Shown one piece after another: positions 37,344 to 45,472 of a DNA stretch of 64,000 bases (positions are counted from its first letter, which is position 1; every line of letters begins with the position of its first letter). The notes beneath the pieces are model-generated. The model was not told the DNA's origin. It did no database searches and saw nothing but the letters and a program-made list of their open reading frames with translations. Position numbers and translations under genes: made by a program. The DNA is from Paractinoplanes toevensis (GTDB taxonomy: Bacteria; Actinomycetota; Actinomycetes; Mycobacteriales; Micromonosporaceae): positions 1-64,000 of the forward strand of contig NZ_BOQN01000001.1 in NCBI RefSeq assembly GCF_018332695.1, written 5' to 3'.

Positions 37344-40300
37344 CGCAGCAGTCCGAAGTGCTCGGCGATCACGACCAGGGCGGTGAAGACGCCGGTCAGG
37401 ACCTTGAGCCGGGGCCGGCCGACCTCGCGCAGGTGGGGCAGCAGCAGGCACTGGATCGCGGCGGCCAGCAGCTGGTCGGTCACGTCGGCGATGTCGGTGA
37501 TCCGATCGACCAGCGCCACCACCTCGGCCGGTGGCAGCCGGCCGACGTCGTTGCGCACCGCGCGGAGCAGGATGGCGGCGATGTCCCGGGCGTCGATGCT
37601 GTGGCTGCTCACCACGGCAGCCCGGGCCGCGCGCCGGTAGGCCGCCGCCAGCGTTTCCGGGTCCTCGACCAGGCCCGAGGCCAGCCACACCGCGACCAGG
37701 CTGCGCGCGACCGACTCGGTCTCACCCGACTCGTGCACGACGTAGTGGGCGGCCGCCTCGGGCAGCCGGAACACCAGCGGCTCCATGGCGTGCAGGAGCG
37801 TGTCGTCACTCAGGTTGTTGCTCAGGTGCATCGAGGTCAGCGCCGGGCCCCAGGAGAAGTTCGCCGGGTATCCGACGACGTCCCGGCCCGGCGGGCGGAC
37901 GCGGTTGGACCAGCCCGCGTCCAGCGGACGGAACTCGGGATCGTCGAAGGCACGCAGGACCATGTCGCGGCGCCCGTCGCGCACCTCCCGCCGGACCGAC
38001 AGGTCCTCCAGCGAATCCAGCCAGATCCCGCCCGGCACCGCCGCCCGCCACTGCAATGCGGTGCCGCGCAACCAGTCAGCCGGGTCGCTCGCCTCGGTGA
38101 ACAGGTCGGTCGCCCGCAGTTCGCCGCCGCAGGCCAGCGTCAGCAACACCAGGTTGAAGGAGTAGGTGGCCATCCAGTGGTCGATGCGCTTGTCGATCGG
38201 GCGGTAGCGGCCCGGCGTGTACTGCGGCCGGGTCACCGCCTGGCGGGTCCGGCGCACCAGGAACTCCCGGATCTCGGCCCGGGCCGGGATGTCGAGAAGG
38301 GACCGGACGAACTGCAGCACCGTGTTGCGGGTGGTCAGGGGCGTGTAGCCGAGCAGGTCCTGGAGCAGGTCGGCCTCGGGCTGCGGACCGAGCCGGATCG
38401 CCAGGACGGCCGCGTTCTCCCGGGCCGTGGTGTCCCGGAGAGCCTGCACGACCAGGCGGGCCACCAGGTATTCGCCGAACGTGGCGTGCAGGAACTCGTA
38501 CGTCCGGAAGGCCTTGTCGTCGCGCAGCGCCTGAGCGCGCTGGATGAAGAAGAACCGGCCGACCATCTCCTGGGCGGCGGTCAGCGGGGTGCGGAAACCC
38601 TCGGTGGCGGCGGTGCGCGAGGGGGTGAGGCCGAGGCCGGCCAGGTCGTCGTCGAGCTCACGTTCGGTGACCCAGAGGCGGTTGCGGTGGAACATCGCGA
38701 ACGCCACCACCGACAGTCGCAGCAACTCGGCCTCGACCAGGGCGGGCATCGCCGACTCGGGGCGGCCGGCGTGCACCCGGCGCACCTCCCGGTCGGCGAA
38801 CTCGCTCAGCAGCCGTTCGTAGAGGTGGGCGGTGTCGAACTCGTCGGAGAGCGGGTTTCCGCTCGAGTGGTAGAGCGCGAGCATCAGCAGCAGCAGCGGT
38901 TGCCCAGCCAGTTCGGGCAGCCGGGTCAGGACGCGAAGGCGCAGCGGCTCGATCGACGGGTTCGCGCCGTTCCAGACCCCCAGCCACTGATCGATCTGCG
39001 GCTCACCGAACGGTTCGAGCCGGACCACCAGGCTGCCCGACGGGATGCGGGCCCGGTCGGCCACCGCCACCCGGCTGGTCACGATCACCGCGACCGGGCG
39101 GTTCTGGGCCAGCTCGCGCTCCTGGAACTGGGCGACCCGCTGCAGGTAGTCGGACTGGTGCAGGCCGGTGGCCTGGAGCAGCTCGTCGAAGCCGTCGAGC
39201 AGGACGACCGCGAGCGCGTCCTCGGCCATCTCGGCCCAGGCCACGGTCTCGCCGATGGCGGCCCGGACGGCCAGCTCGATCTGGTCCTGGATCTCCGCCT
39301 CGGCCGGGACCTCGCGCAGCGGCACCCGGACGACGAGGTAGTCGTTCGCCGGGAGGCGGGCGGCCAGGATGTGGGTGAGCGAGGACTTTCCCGCGCCCGG
39401 CTGGCCGAGCAGCAGCAGCGGTGTCTCGGTCGCGCCCGCGGTGGTCAGGTAGGTGGCCAGGAAGCTGTGGAAGTCGTCGCGCACCGCGCTGTTCCACCAG
39501 GTGTCGTCGGAGGGCCGGGATCCGGCGTCGGTCGACCGGGCCTGGAACAGCGGGTCCACATAGGCGTCACCGAGATCCGGCAGGACCACCTCGCCGGCGT
39601 CGCCGCCGAGCACCGGGCGGCTGAGCTTGGCCCGGTAGGCGCGGGACAGGGCGCCGCGGTGCCGGCTCGGGTCGCGGCCGGCCGAGGCACGCACCAGGAG
39701 GTCCTCGAGACGCCGGAGGCTCTGCGCGGTGGCCCGGGCCTCCAGGCGGCCGGACCAGATGGCGAATTCGGGAATCTCGCCGGCCAGTTGCCGATGATGC
39801 TCGTCGTATCGTTCGGCGGTCCGGTTGACGATATGACTCGCGGCCCCGGCCACTGCCCGTAACTTGGTACTTTCGTCGGCCTTGTCCCACACGGCGAGGC
39901 CGCCGACATACGAGAGGAGAGCGGCACTGCGCTTCGTGGACCACACGGCGATCTCGCGCAGGTGTTCGTCGTAGGACGTCGCCGGCGAGGGCAGCGGGAT
40001 CGGCGCGGTGATCAGACTGCCTACCCAGTCCTCGCTGGGCGCGCTCACGAGTCCGAGCTGATCCTCGCGAGTGAACTCGGCCGGTTCGATGCCGGCGAGC
40101 CGGAGGCTGTCCTCCAGCGCCTCGAACAGCGAGGTGACCGCGAGGACGGCCGAGGCGGCCAGCAGGCGCTCGGTGCGGTTGTAGCGGCTCAATCCGCGTA
40201 CGAGATCGGTGATCTTGGTGGTCACCAGCCCGCCCAGCCGGACCATTTCCGCCTTGGCGTCGAAGAAGCTCAAGGCAGCGTCGCTGCCGCCGAGCGTGGC

Positions 40301-40402
40301 GGCGTTCAGCGCGCCGCCCAGCAGGTTGTCCACCGCCTTGGTCAGCGGACCGGAACCGCCGAGGATCTTGACGGCGTCGGTGTAGGACAGTCCCTTGGGC
40401 AT
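37199..40402 (-). CDS. NACHT-domain STAND NTPase (candidate anti-phage or regulated-death protein)
   Basis: A 1067-residue protein. Residues 1-300 form an N-terminal helical region starting LSYTDAVKILGGSGPLTKAV, similar to NACHT N-terminal helical domains (probably type 7). The NACHT core follows: Walker A GQPGAGKSS at 333-341, Walker B LLDGFDEL at 401-408, sensor VIVTSR near 441, and winged-helix segments to about 620. The C-terminal 400 residues are helical and repetitive, plausible as a ligand sensor. There is no TIR, peptidase or membrane effector. Such single-gene STAND proteins include bacterial NLR-like defence factors; here that role is inference. It has no partner gene on its strand except FdhF 18 bases upstream. 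Confidence 0.9.
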   Translation of the reverse strand: MPKGLSYTDAVKILGGSGPLTKAVDNLLGGALNAATLGGSDAALSFFDAKAEMVRLGGLVTTKITDLVRGLSRYNRTERLLAASAVLAVTSLFEALEDSLRLAGIEPAEFTREDQLGLVSAPSEDWVGSLITAPIPLPSPATSYDEHLREIAVWSTKRSAALLSYVGGLAVWDKADESTKLRAVAGAASHIVNRTAERYDEHHRQLAGEIPEFAIWSGRLEARATAQSLRRLEDLLVRASAGRDPSRHRGALSRAYRAKLSRPVLGGDAGEVVLPDLGDAYVDPLFQARSTDAGSRPSDDTWWNSAVRDDFHSFLATYLTTAGATETPLLLLGQPGAGKSSLTHILAARLPANDYLVVRVPLREVPAEAEIQDQIELAVRAAIGETVAWAEMAEDALAVVLLDGFDELLQATGLHQSDYLQRVAQFQERELAQNRPVAVIVTSRVAVADRARIPSGSLVVRLEPFGEPQIDQWLGVWNGANPSIEPLRLRVLTRLPELAGQPLLLLMLALYHSSGNPLSDEFDTAHLYERLLSEFADREVRRVHAGRPESAMPALVEAELLRLSVVAFAMFHRNRLWVTERELDDDLAGLGLTPSRTAATEGFRTPLTAAQEMVGRFFFIQRAQALRDDKAFRTYEFLHATFGEYLVARLVVQALRDTTARENAAVLAIRLGPQPEADLLQDLLGYTPLTTRNTVLQFVRSLLDIPARAEIREFLVRRTRQAVTRPQYTPGRYRPIDKRIDHWMATYSFNLVLLTLACGGELRATDLFTEASDPADWLRGTALQWRAAVPGGIWLDSLEDLSVRREVRDGRRDMVLRAFDDPEFRPLDAGWSNRVRPPGRDVVGYPANFSWGPALTSMHLSNNLSDDTLLHAMEPLVFRLPEAAAHYVVHESGETESVARSLVAVWLASGLVEDPETLAAAYRRAARAAVVSSHSIDARDIAAILLRAVRNDVGRLPPAEVVALVDRITDIADVTDQLLAAAIQCLLLPHLREVGRPRLKVLTGVFTALVVIAEHFGLLRYVLDLLAESGDLEAVLTAVRDTLNPSDRDLLAGHLHATHPDLTVFLR

Positions 40403-40420
40403 CGCCCCATGATGGCGGAC

Positions 40421-42706
40421 CTACGCCACGGCGGCACCGGGCGGCTCCGCGGTCGAGGTCAGTCGGACGATCACCCACTTCGATGTCGGGGTGCCGCTCT
40501 CGGCCGCCTGCGAGTCCAGCGGGATCAGCGGATTCGTCTCCGGGTAGTAGGCGGCGACGCAGCCCTTCGGTGTCGGGTAGGCCACCAGCCGGAACTTCTC
40601 GGCGCGGCGTTCGACACCGTCGGACCACTCGGAGATCAGGTCGACGTGGTCGCCGTCGGCGTACCCGAACTCGGCGAGGTCCTCCGCGCTGATGAACAGG
40701 ACCCGCCGGCCGGACTTGATACCGCGGTAGCGGTCGTCGAGGCCGTAGATGGTGGTGTTGAACTGGTCGTGGCTGCGGATGGTCTGCAGCACGAGCCGGC
40801 CCGACGGCACCTCGAGCACCTCGAGCGGGCTGACCGTGAAGACGGCCCGGCCCTCGGGGGTGGGGAACGTACGGGAATCGCGGGGCGGGTGCGGCATGGT
40901 GAAGCCGCCGTCCTGCCGGATCTTCTCGGCGTAGCCGGCGGCGCCGGGGACGACCCGGCCGATCCGCTCACGGATGGTGTCGTAGTCGGCGGCGAACTCG
41001 GCCCACGGAATCCCGGAGGACGAGCCGAGGGTGGCCGCGGCGATCCGGCTCACGATCTCGACCTCGGAACGCAGCAGCGGACCGGCCGGGGCGGACCGGC
41101 CGCGGGAGGCGTGCACGGCCGACATCGAGTCCTCGACGGTGACCCGCTGGACGGTGCCGCCGGTGCGGTCGATCTCGCTGCGGCCCAGGGTGGGCAGGAT
41201 GAGCGCGGTGCCGCCGGCATCGATGTGGCTGCGGTTGAGCTTGGTGGAGATCTGCACGGTGAGGTCGGCGCCGCGCATGGCGGCCGCGGTGACCTCGGTG
41301 TCGGACATGGCCGCCACGAAGTTACCGCCCAGGCCGATGAAGACCCTGGCCCGGCGGTCCCGGAGGGCACGGACCGCGTCGGCGGCGTCGAACCCGTGCT
41401 CCCGGGGCGGCTCGAAGCCGAACTCGGCGGCGAGGGCGTCGAGGAACACCGGGAGCGGCTTCTCCCAGATGCCCATGGTGCGGTCGCCCTGCACGTTGGA
41501 GTGGCCGCGGACCGGGCACAGGCCGGCGCCGGGCTTGCCGATCATGCCTTGGAGCAGCGCGACGTTGACGAACTCCTTGATCGTGGCGACCGCGTTGTGG
41601 TGCTGGGTGATGCCCATGGCCCAGCAGTGCACGATCCGTTTCGAGGACGCGAGCATGGCGGCGGCCGCCTCGATCTCCGCCCAGGGCAGGCCGGTGGCGC
41701 GCAGCACCGCATCGCGGTCGATCTGCTCGATGTGCCGCGCCCACGCCGCGAAGCCGACGGTGTGCGTGTCGATGAAGTCGCGGTCGATCGCCCCACCGGC
41801 CAGCAGCAGGTGGCCGATGGCCTGCCAGAGGGCGAGGTCGCCGTTGGAGCGGATCTGCAGCAGCCGGTCGGCCAGGCCGGTGCCGCGCCCGGCCAGGCCG
41901 CGCGGTTTCTGCGGGTTGTCGAAGCGCAGCAGGCCGGCCTCGGGCAGCGGGTTGATCGCCAGGATGCGGGCGCCGTTCTTCTTGGCGATCTCCAGGGCGG
42001 TGAGCATGCGGGGGTGGTTGGTGCCGGGGTTCTGCCCGGAGATCACGATCAGGTCGGCCTCGTGCAGGTCCTGCAGGCTGATCGAGCCCTTGCCGATGCC
42101 GATCGTGCGGGCCAGGCCCACCGAGGTGGACTCGTGGCACATGTTGGAGCAGTCCGGCATGTTGTTGGTGCCGAAGGCGCGGGCGAACAGCTGGTAGAGG
42201 AACGCGGCCTCGTTGCTGGTGCGGCCGGAGGTGTAGAAGATCGCCTCGTCGGGGCTTTTCAAGGCTCGCAGATGCGAGCCGATCAGGGCGAACGCATCGG
42301 ACCAGGAGATCGGCTCGTAGTGGGTGCCGCCCTCGCGCCGGACCATCGGATGGATGAGCCGGCCCTGTTTCTCCAGCCAGTGATCGGTCCGGCCGGCCAG
42401 GTCCGCCAGGGAATGCTCGGCGAAGAACGAAGGACCGACCGACTCGCGTACGCCTTCCCAGGAGACCGCCTTCGCGCCGTTCTCGCAGAACTCGGCGGTG
42501 TGCCGGTGGCCCTGCGGGTCGGGCCAGGCGCAGCTCATGCAGTCGAATCCGTCGACCTGGTTGAGGCTGAGCAGGTTGCGCGCGGTCTTCACGACGCCCA
42601 TCTGCTTGAGCGCCGTGGCCATGCTGATCCGCACCGCCGCGAGCCCGGCGGCGTGGTCGGGGGGCGGGCCGACCCGCAGCTTCGCCTCTTCCGGGTCGAT
42701 GGGCAC
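40421..42706 (-). CDS. FdhF/YdeP-family molybdopterin oxidoreductase
   Basis: A 761-residue molybdopterin-dependent oxidoreductase. The N-terminal motif DGFDCMSCAWPDP with AEFCENGAKAVSWE is typical of the YdeP branch and lacks the full four-Cys cluster of classical formate dehydrogenase. NNMPDCSNMCHESTS holds the presumed Mo-ligand region, and RSHDQFNTTIYGLDDRYRG with the C-terminal barrel binds the pterin. The substrate is uncertain; formate is only a family label, and YdeP of E. coli is linked to acid resistance. It has no small subunits nearby. Confidence 0.92.
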   Translation of the reverse strand: MPIDPEEAKLRVGPPPDHAAGLAAVRISMATALKQMGVVKTARNLLSLNQVDGFDCMSCAWPDPQGHRHTAEFCENGAKAVSWEGVRESVGPSFFAEHSLADLAGRTDHWLEKQGRLIHPMVRREGGTHYEPISWSDAFALIGSHLRALKSPDEAIFYTSGRTSNEAAFLYQLFARAFGTNNMPDCSNMCHESTSVGLARTIGIGKGSISLQDLHEADLIVISGQNPGTNHPRMLTALEIAKKNGARILAINPLPEAGLLRFDNPQKPRGLAGRGTGLADRLLQIRSNGDLALWQAIGHLLLAGGAIDRDFIDTHTVGFAAWARHIEQIDRDAVLRATGLPWAEIEAAAAMLASSKRIVHCWAMGITQHHNAVATIKEFVNVALLQGMIGKPGAGLCPVRGHSNVQGDRTMGIWEKPLPVFLDALAAEFGFEPPREHGFDAADAVRALRDRRARVFIGLGGNFVAAMSDTEVTAAAMRGADLTVQISTKLNRSHIDAGGTALILPTLGRSEIDRTGGTVQRVTVEDSMSAVHASRGRSAPAGPLLRSEVEIVSRIAAATLGSSSGIPWAEFAADYDTIRERIGRVVPGAAGYAEKIRQDGGFTMPHPPRDSRTFPTPEGRAVFTVSPLEVLEVPSGRLVLQTIRSHDQFNTTIYGLDDRYRGIKSGRRVLFISAEDLAEFGYADGDHVDLISEWSDGVERRAEKFRLVAYPTPKGCVAAYYPETNPLIPLDSQAAESGTPTSKWVIVRLTSTAEPPGAAVA

Positions 42707-42716
42707 GGGGGGCCTC

Positions 42717-43655
42717 CTAGTCGATCAGGCAGTAACTCGGCGCCCGAGCGAGGTCGATCTTGGTGATCAGGCTGATCGCAACATAGTCGATCTGGTCGAT
42801 CGGCTCCGAGTTGAGCAGGCTGATCGTGTTCTCCACGGCCTGCTGGCCGAGGCGGGCGGCGGGGTTGGACACGGTCGCGGCGAATCGGCCGTCCCGAATG
42901 CCGGCGAGTCCGGTGTCCGTCCCGTTCACCGTTACGATCTTCACCGATTTCCCAGCGGCCCGGAAGGCCTCGGCGGCACCGACGGCCATGTCCTCGTTGG
43001 CCACGAAGGCGTACCCGAGATCGGGGTGGTCCTTGATCATCTCGGCCGCGACCGCCTTGGCCTTGGCCCGGTCGAACATGCCCGGCTTGCTCGCCACCAC
43101 CGTGATGTTCTTCGGGAGGTTGTCGGTGAAGCCCCGGATCAGCAGGTCGGAGGCCGCACCCGGGGCACCCGCGATGACGGCGGCGGTGCCCGGGGCGCCG
43201 ACCGCGTCATTGCTGACCCAGCTCGCGTCGAGCAGCCCGACCTGGTTGAGGTCGACCGCGACGGCACCCAGGATCGAGCCGGTGTCGGCGGGCGCGACCG
43301 AGGTCAGGAAGATCGGGATCTTGGCCGCCCGGGCCTTGGCGATGTCGGCCTCGAGGGCGTCGGTGCTGACGGTCTGCACGATCACCGCGTCCACGTGCTG
43401 GTCGATCAGGTTCTCGATGTTGGACAGTTCGGCCTTCGGGTCCTGCTTCGAGTTCGCGGTGATCACCTTGACGCCGCGCCGGGTGGCCTCCCCCTCGACC
43501 GCCTTCTGCAGGCAGTTGTGGAACTCGGTGCTCGCCCCGTTGACGAATCCCAGCGTGTAGGTGCTCCGGGCGACCGCGGGCCGGTCCTCACCGCACGCGA
43601 CGCACAGGGTTATCGCCAGGGCCGCCGCCACGGCTCGAGTCGCACGTCTCGACAC
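42717..43655 (-). CDS. Sugar-type ABC transporter substrate-binding lipoprotein (orphan)
   Basis: A 312-residue periplasmic-binding protein of the ribose/LacI-like class 1 fold. AALAITLCVACGEDRP is a lipoprotein signal. The mature part begins LGFVNGASTEFHNCLQKAVEG and contains VDAVIVQTVSTDALE and TVNGTDTGLAGIRDGRFAAT, all class-typical. No permease or ATPase gene lies nearby, so it may serve a remote transporter or a sensor. GTG at 43655 is the start. The gap to the FdhF gene downstream is 10 bases. Confidence 0.88.
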   Translation of the reverse strand: MSRRATRAVAAALAITLCVACGEDRPAVARSTYTLGFVNGASTEFHNCLQKAVEGEATRRGVKVITANSKQDPKAELSNIENLIDQHVDAVIVQTVSTDALEADIAKARAAKIPIFLTSVAPADTGSILGAVAVDLNQVGLLDASWVSNDAVGAPGTAAVIAGAPGAASDLLIRGFTDNLPKNITVVASKPGMFDRAKAKAVAAEMIKDHPDLGYAFVANEDMAVGAAEAFRAAGKSVKIVTVNGTDTGLAGIRDGRFAATVSNPAARLGQQAVENTISLLNSEPIDQIDYVAISLITKIDLARAPSYCLID

Positions 43656-43887
43656 TGGAAGACCCCCTTGTGATCACAGCGCGCAAGAACGTAACAACCC
43701 GGTGATCCGCGCTGAACCGCGCCGGCCGCAGCCTTAGGTTGCAGAACGCGCAACGCACAGCGACCGACCGTGGCCGGGCCGAAGACCGGGACGGCCAGGC
43801 CGAGCGAGGCGTAGACCCGGCCGATGCGCTACCGACAGTGGCGGGAATGGCACGGGTCAACGGATTCTCGCCACTAGACTGCGCGGC
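43656..43887. other. 232-base intergenic region with possible decayed coding sequence
   Basis: Divergent spacer between the binding lipoprotein and the GlxA-type regulator. GTTGC and GCAAC form a 5-base inverted repeat at about 43738-43754. On the minus strand, frames through 43740-43830 give membrane-protein-like residues (GRVYASLGLAVPVFGPA) with neither start nor stop in a sensible place, which may be a gene remnant. No strong promoter was found. Confidence 0.25.
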
Positions 43888-44853
43888 ATGCATCGCGTCG
43901 TCGTGCTCGCCCTGAACGGGGTCATTCCCTTCGATCTGGCTACGCCGATCGAGGTCTTCGCCCGGGTGCGGCTGGGCGACGGTTCCGCCGCCTATGACGT
44001 ACGCGTCTGTGCGCCATCGCCGGAGGTGCGGGCGGGCGCGTTCACGATCCGGGTGGATCACGGGCTCTCCGCGCTTCAGGACGCGGACACGATCATGGTG
44101 CCCGGGTGCGCGGACCAGTCCGTACCGCAGGAAGTGGTGTCGGCGTTGCGGGCGGCCGCGGCGCGCGGCACCCGGATCGCGTCGATCTGTGCCGGCGCGT
44201 TCGTTCTCGCCGCGACCGGGCTGCTCGACGGCAAGCGGGCCACCACGCACTGGGTCGGCGCCGACCTGTTCGCGCGGACGTACCCGCGGGTCGATCTCGA
44301 CCCGGCCGTCCTCTACGTCGACAACGGCCAGTTGCTGACCTCGGCCGGCGCGGCCGCCGGGCTCGACCTGTGCCTGCACATGATCCGGCGGGACCACGGG
44401 TCGGCGGTCGCGGCCGACGCCGCCCGGCTGTCGGTGATGCCGCTCGAACGCGACGGCGGGCAGGCCCAGTTCATCGTGCCGGAGCAGCCGCCGGTGCCGC
44501 GCGGCTCGACGATGGAACCCCTGCTGCGCTGGCTCGACGACAACGCCGGCCGCGAACTCACGCTGGACGAGATCGCGGCGCACGCGCGGATGAGCACGCG
44601 CACGCTGAACCGGCGGTTCCGTGAGCACACCGGCACCACTCCGCTGCAGTGGCTGCACCGGGCCCGGATCCGCCGCGCCCAGCACCTGCTCGAGACGACC
44701 GCGCAATCGGTGGACCGGATCGGCGGGGCGGTCGGCTTCGGATCACCGACCGCGTTCCGCGACCGTTTCAAGCGGATCGTGGGGACGAGCCCGCACCGCT
44801 ACCGTTCGGCGTTCGCGCGAAAAACATCCAGCACGAACCACTCGTCCTCGTGA
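43888..44853 (+). CDS. GlxA-family AraC-type transcriptional regulator
   Basis: A 321-residue regulator. The N-terminal DJ-1/PfpI-like domain (VVVLALNGVIPFDLATPIEVF; the Cys elbow ASICAGAFVLAATGLLDGK) is followed by a C-terminal AraC double helix-turn-helix (LTLDEIAAHARMSTRTLNRR and SVDRIGGAVGFGSPTAFRDR). Family members usually activate neighbouring catabolic genes. No obvious target is adjacent. The last 55 bases overlap the methyltransferase on the other strand. Confidence 0.93.
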   Translation: MHRVVVLALNGVIPFDLATPIEVFARVRLGDGSAAYDVRVCAPSPEVRAGAFTIRVDHGLSALQDADTIMVPGCADQSVPQEVVSALRAAAARGTRIASICAGAFVLAATGLLDGKRATTHWVGADLFARTYPRVDLDPAVLYVDNGQLLTSAGAAAGLDLCLHMIRRDHGSAVAADAARLSVMPLERDGGQAQFIVPEQPPVPRGSTMEPLLRWLDDNAGRELTLDEIAAHARMSTRTLNRRFREHTGTTPLQWLHRARIRRAQHLLETTAQSVDRIGGAVGFGSPTAFRDRFKRIVGTSPHRYRSAFARKTSSTNHSSS

Positions 44854-45404
44854 TGGACGACCCGCCCGATCTTGGCGGCCAGCGCCTCGTGCACGTTGAA
44901 GCCGTCGTAGTTGCCCGGGTTCTCCCGGTCGCGGAAGTGCACCGACACCAGGTCGCCGCCCGGCTCGAGCCGCTCCAGCAGGCCGTCGACCAGCGCCTCG
45001 AAATCGGCGGCGGACAGGTAGTAGAAGAGGTCACCCACCACGATCAGGTCGAACGTGCCGGTCGGCAGCTCGGCCGGCAGCAGCGCCACCTCGACCGTGA
45101 CGTTCGGCAGGTCGCGCACGTTCTCGGTCGCCGTCTGCACCGCCTCCGGTACGCTGTCCACCGCGAGGACCTCGTCGCAGCGCTCGGCCAGCAACCGGGT
45201 CAGCAGGCCCACCGACGCGCCCGGCTCGTAACACCGGCGGTACCGCGGCTTCGGCAGGCTGGCCACCGTCACCGCGTATTTACGCTGGTCGTGCCACTTG
45301 GTGGCGAGGTCCCACGGATCGTCCTTGGCGAGGTACAGCCCGGTGAAATAGTCCAGCGACACCGTCGACTCCGGCGGCTGCGCGTCACCCTGTGCTCTTG
45401 TCAC
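44799..45404 (-). CDS. NodS-like SAM-dependent methyltransferase
   Basis: A 201-residue methyltransferase. DYFTGLYLAKDDPWDLATKW and HDQRKYAVTVASLP are the characteristic N-terminus of NodS-type N-methyltransferases. Motif I is RRCYEPGASVGLLTRLLAE, followed by VLAVDSVPEAVQTATEN and LIVVGDLFYYLS. The substrate is unknown and there is no nodulation context. It starts only a few tens of bases from the divergent diguanylate cyclase gene, so the two could share control. Confidence 0.9.
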   Translation of the reverse strand: MTRAQGDAQPPESTVSLDYFTGLYLAKDDPWDLATKWHDQRKYAVTVASLPKPRYRRCYEPGASVGLLTRLLAERCDEVLAVDSVPEAVQTATENVRDLPNVTVEVALLPAELPTGTFDLIVVGDLFYYLSAADFEALVDGLLERLEPGGDLVSVHFRDRENPGNYDGFNVHEALAAKIGRVVHHEDEWFVLDVFRANAER

Positions 45405-45472
45405 GGTCCGACATTCTGCCCGACGGCTGGGATGTGACCCACGACACCGGTGTTTCGAGAGATCATGGCGGA

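Noticed and set aside
36467..39862. A 1131-codon open frame on the plus strand across the HupE end and the NACHT gene
   Set aside because: Its residues are Arg/Gly/Ala/Gln-rich low-complexity sequence typical of the antisense of a GC-rich gene. The minus strand has a clear NACHT domain.
39962..42766. A 934-codon plus-strand open frame
   Set aside because: Antisense to the FdhF-like gene and the start of the NACHT gene, with no recognisable domain and biased composition.
44799..45404. Nodulation gene nodS
   Set aside because: The similarity is to the NodS-like methyltransferase family in general; no nodulation neighbours exist and the host is an actinomycete.
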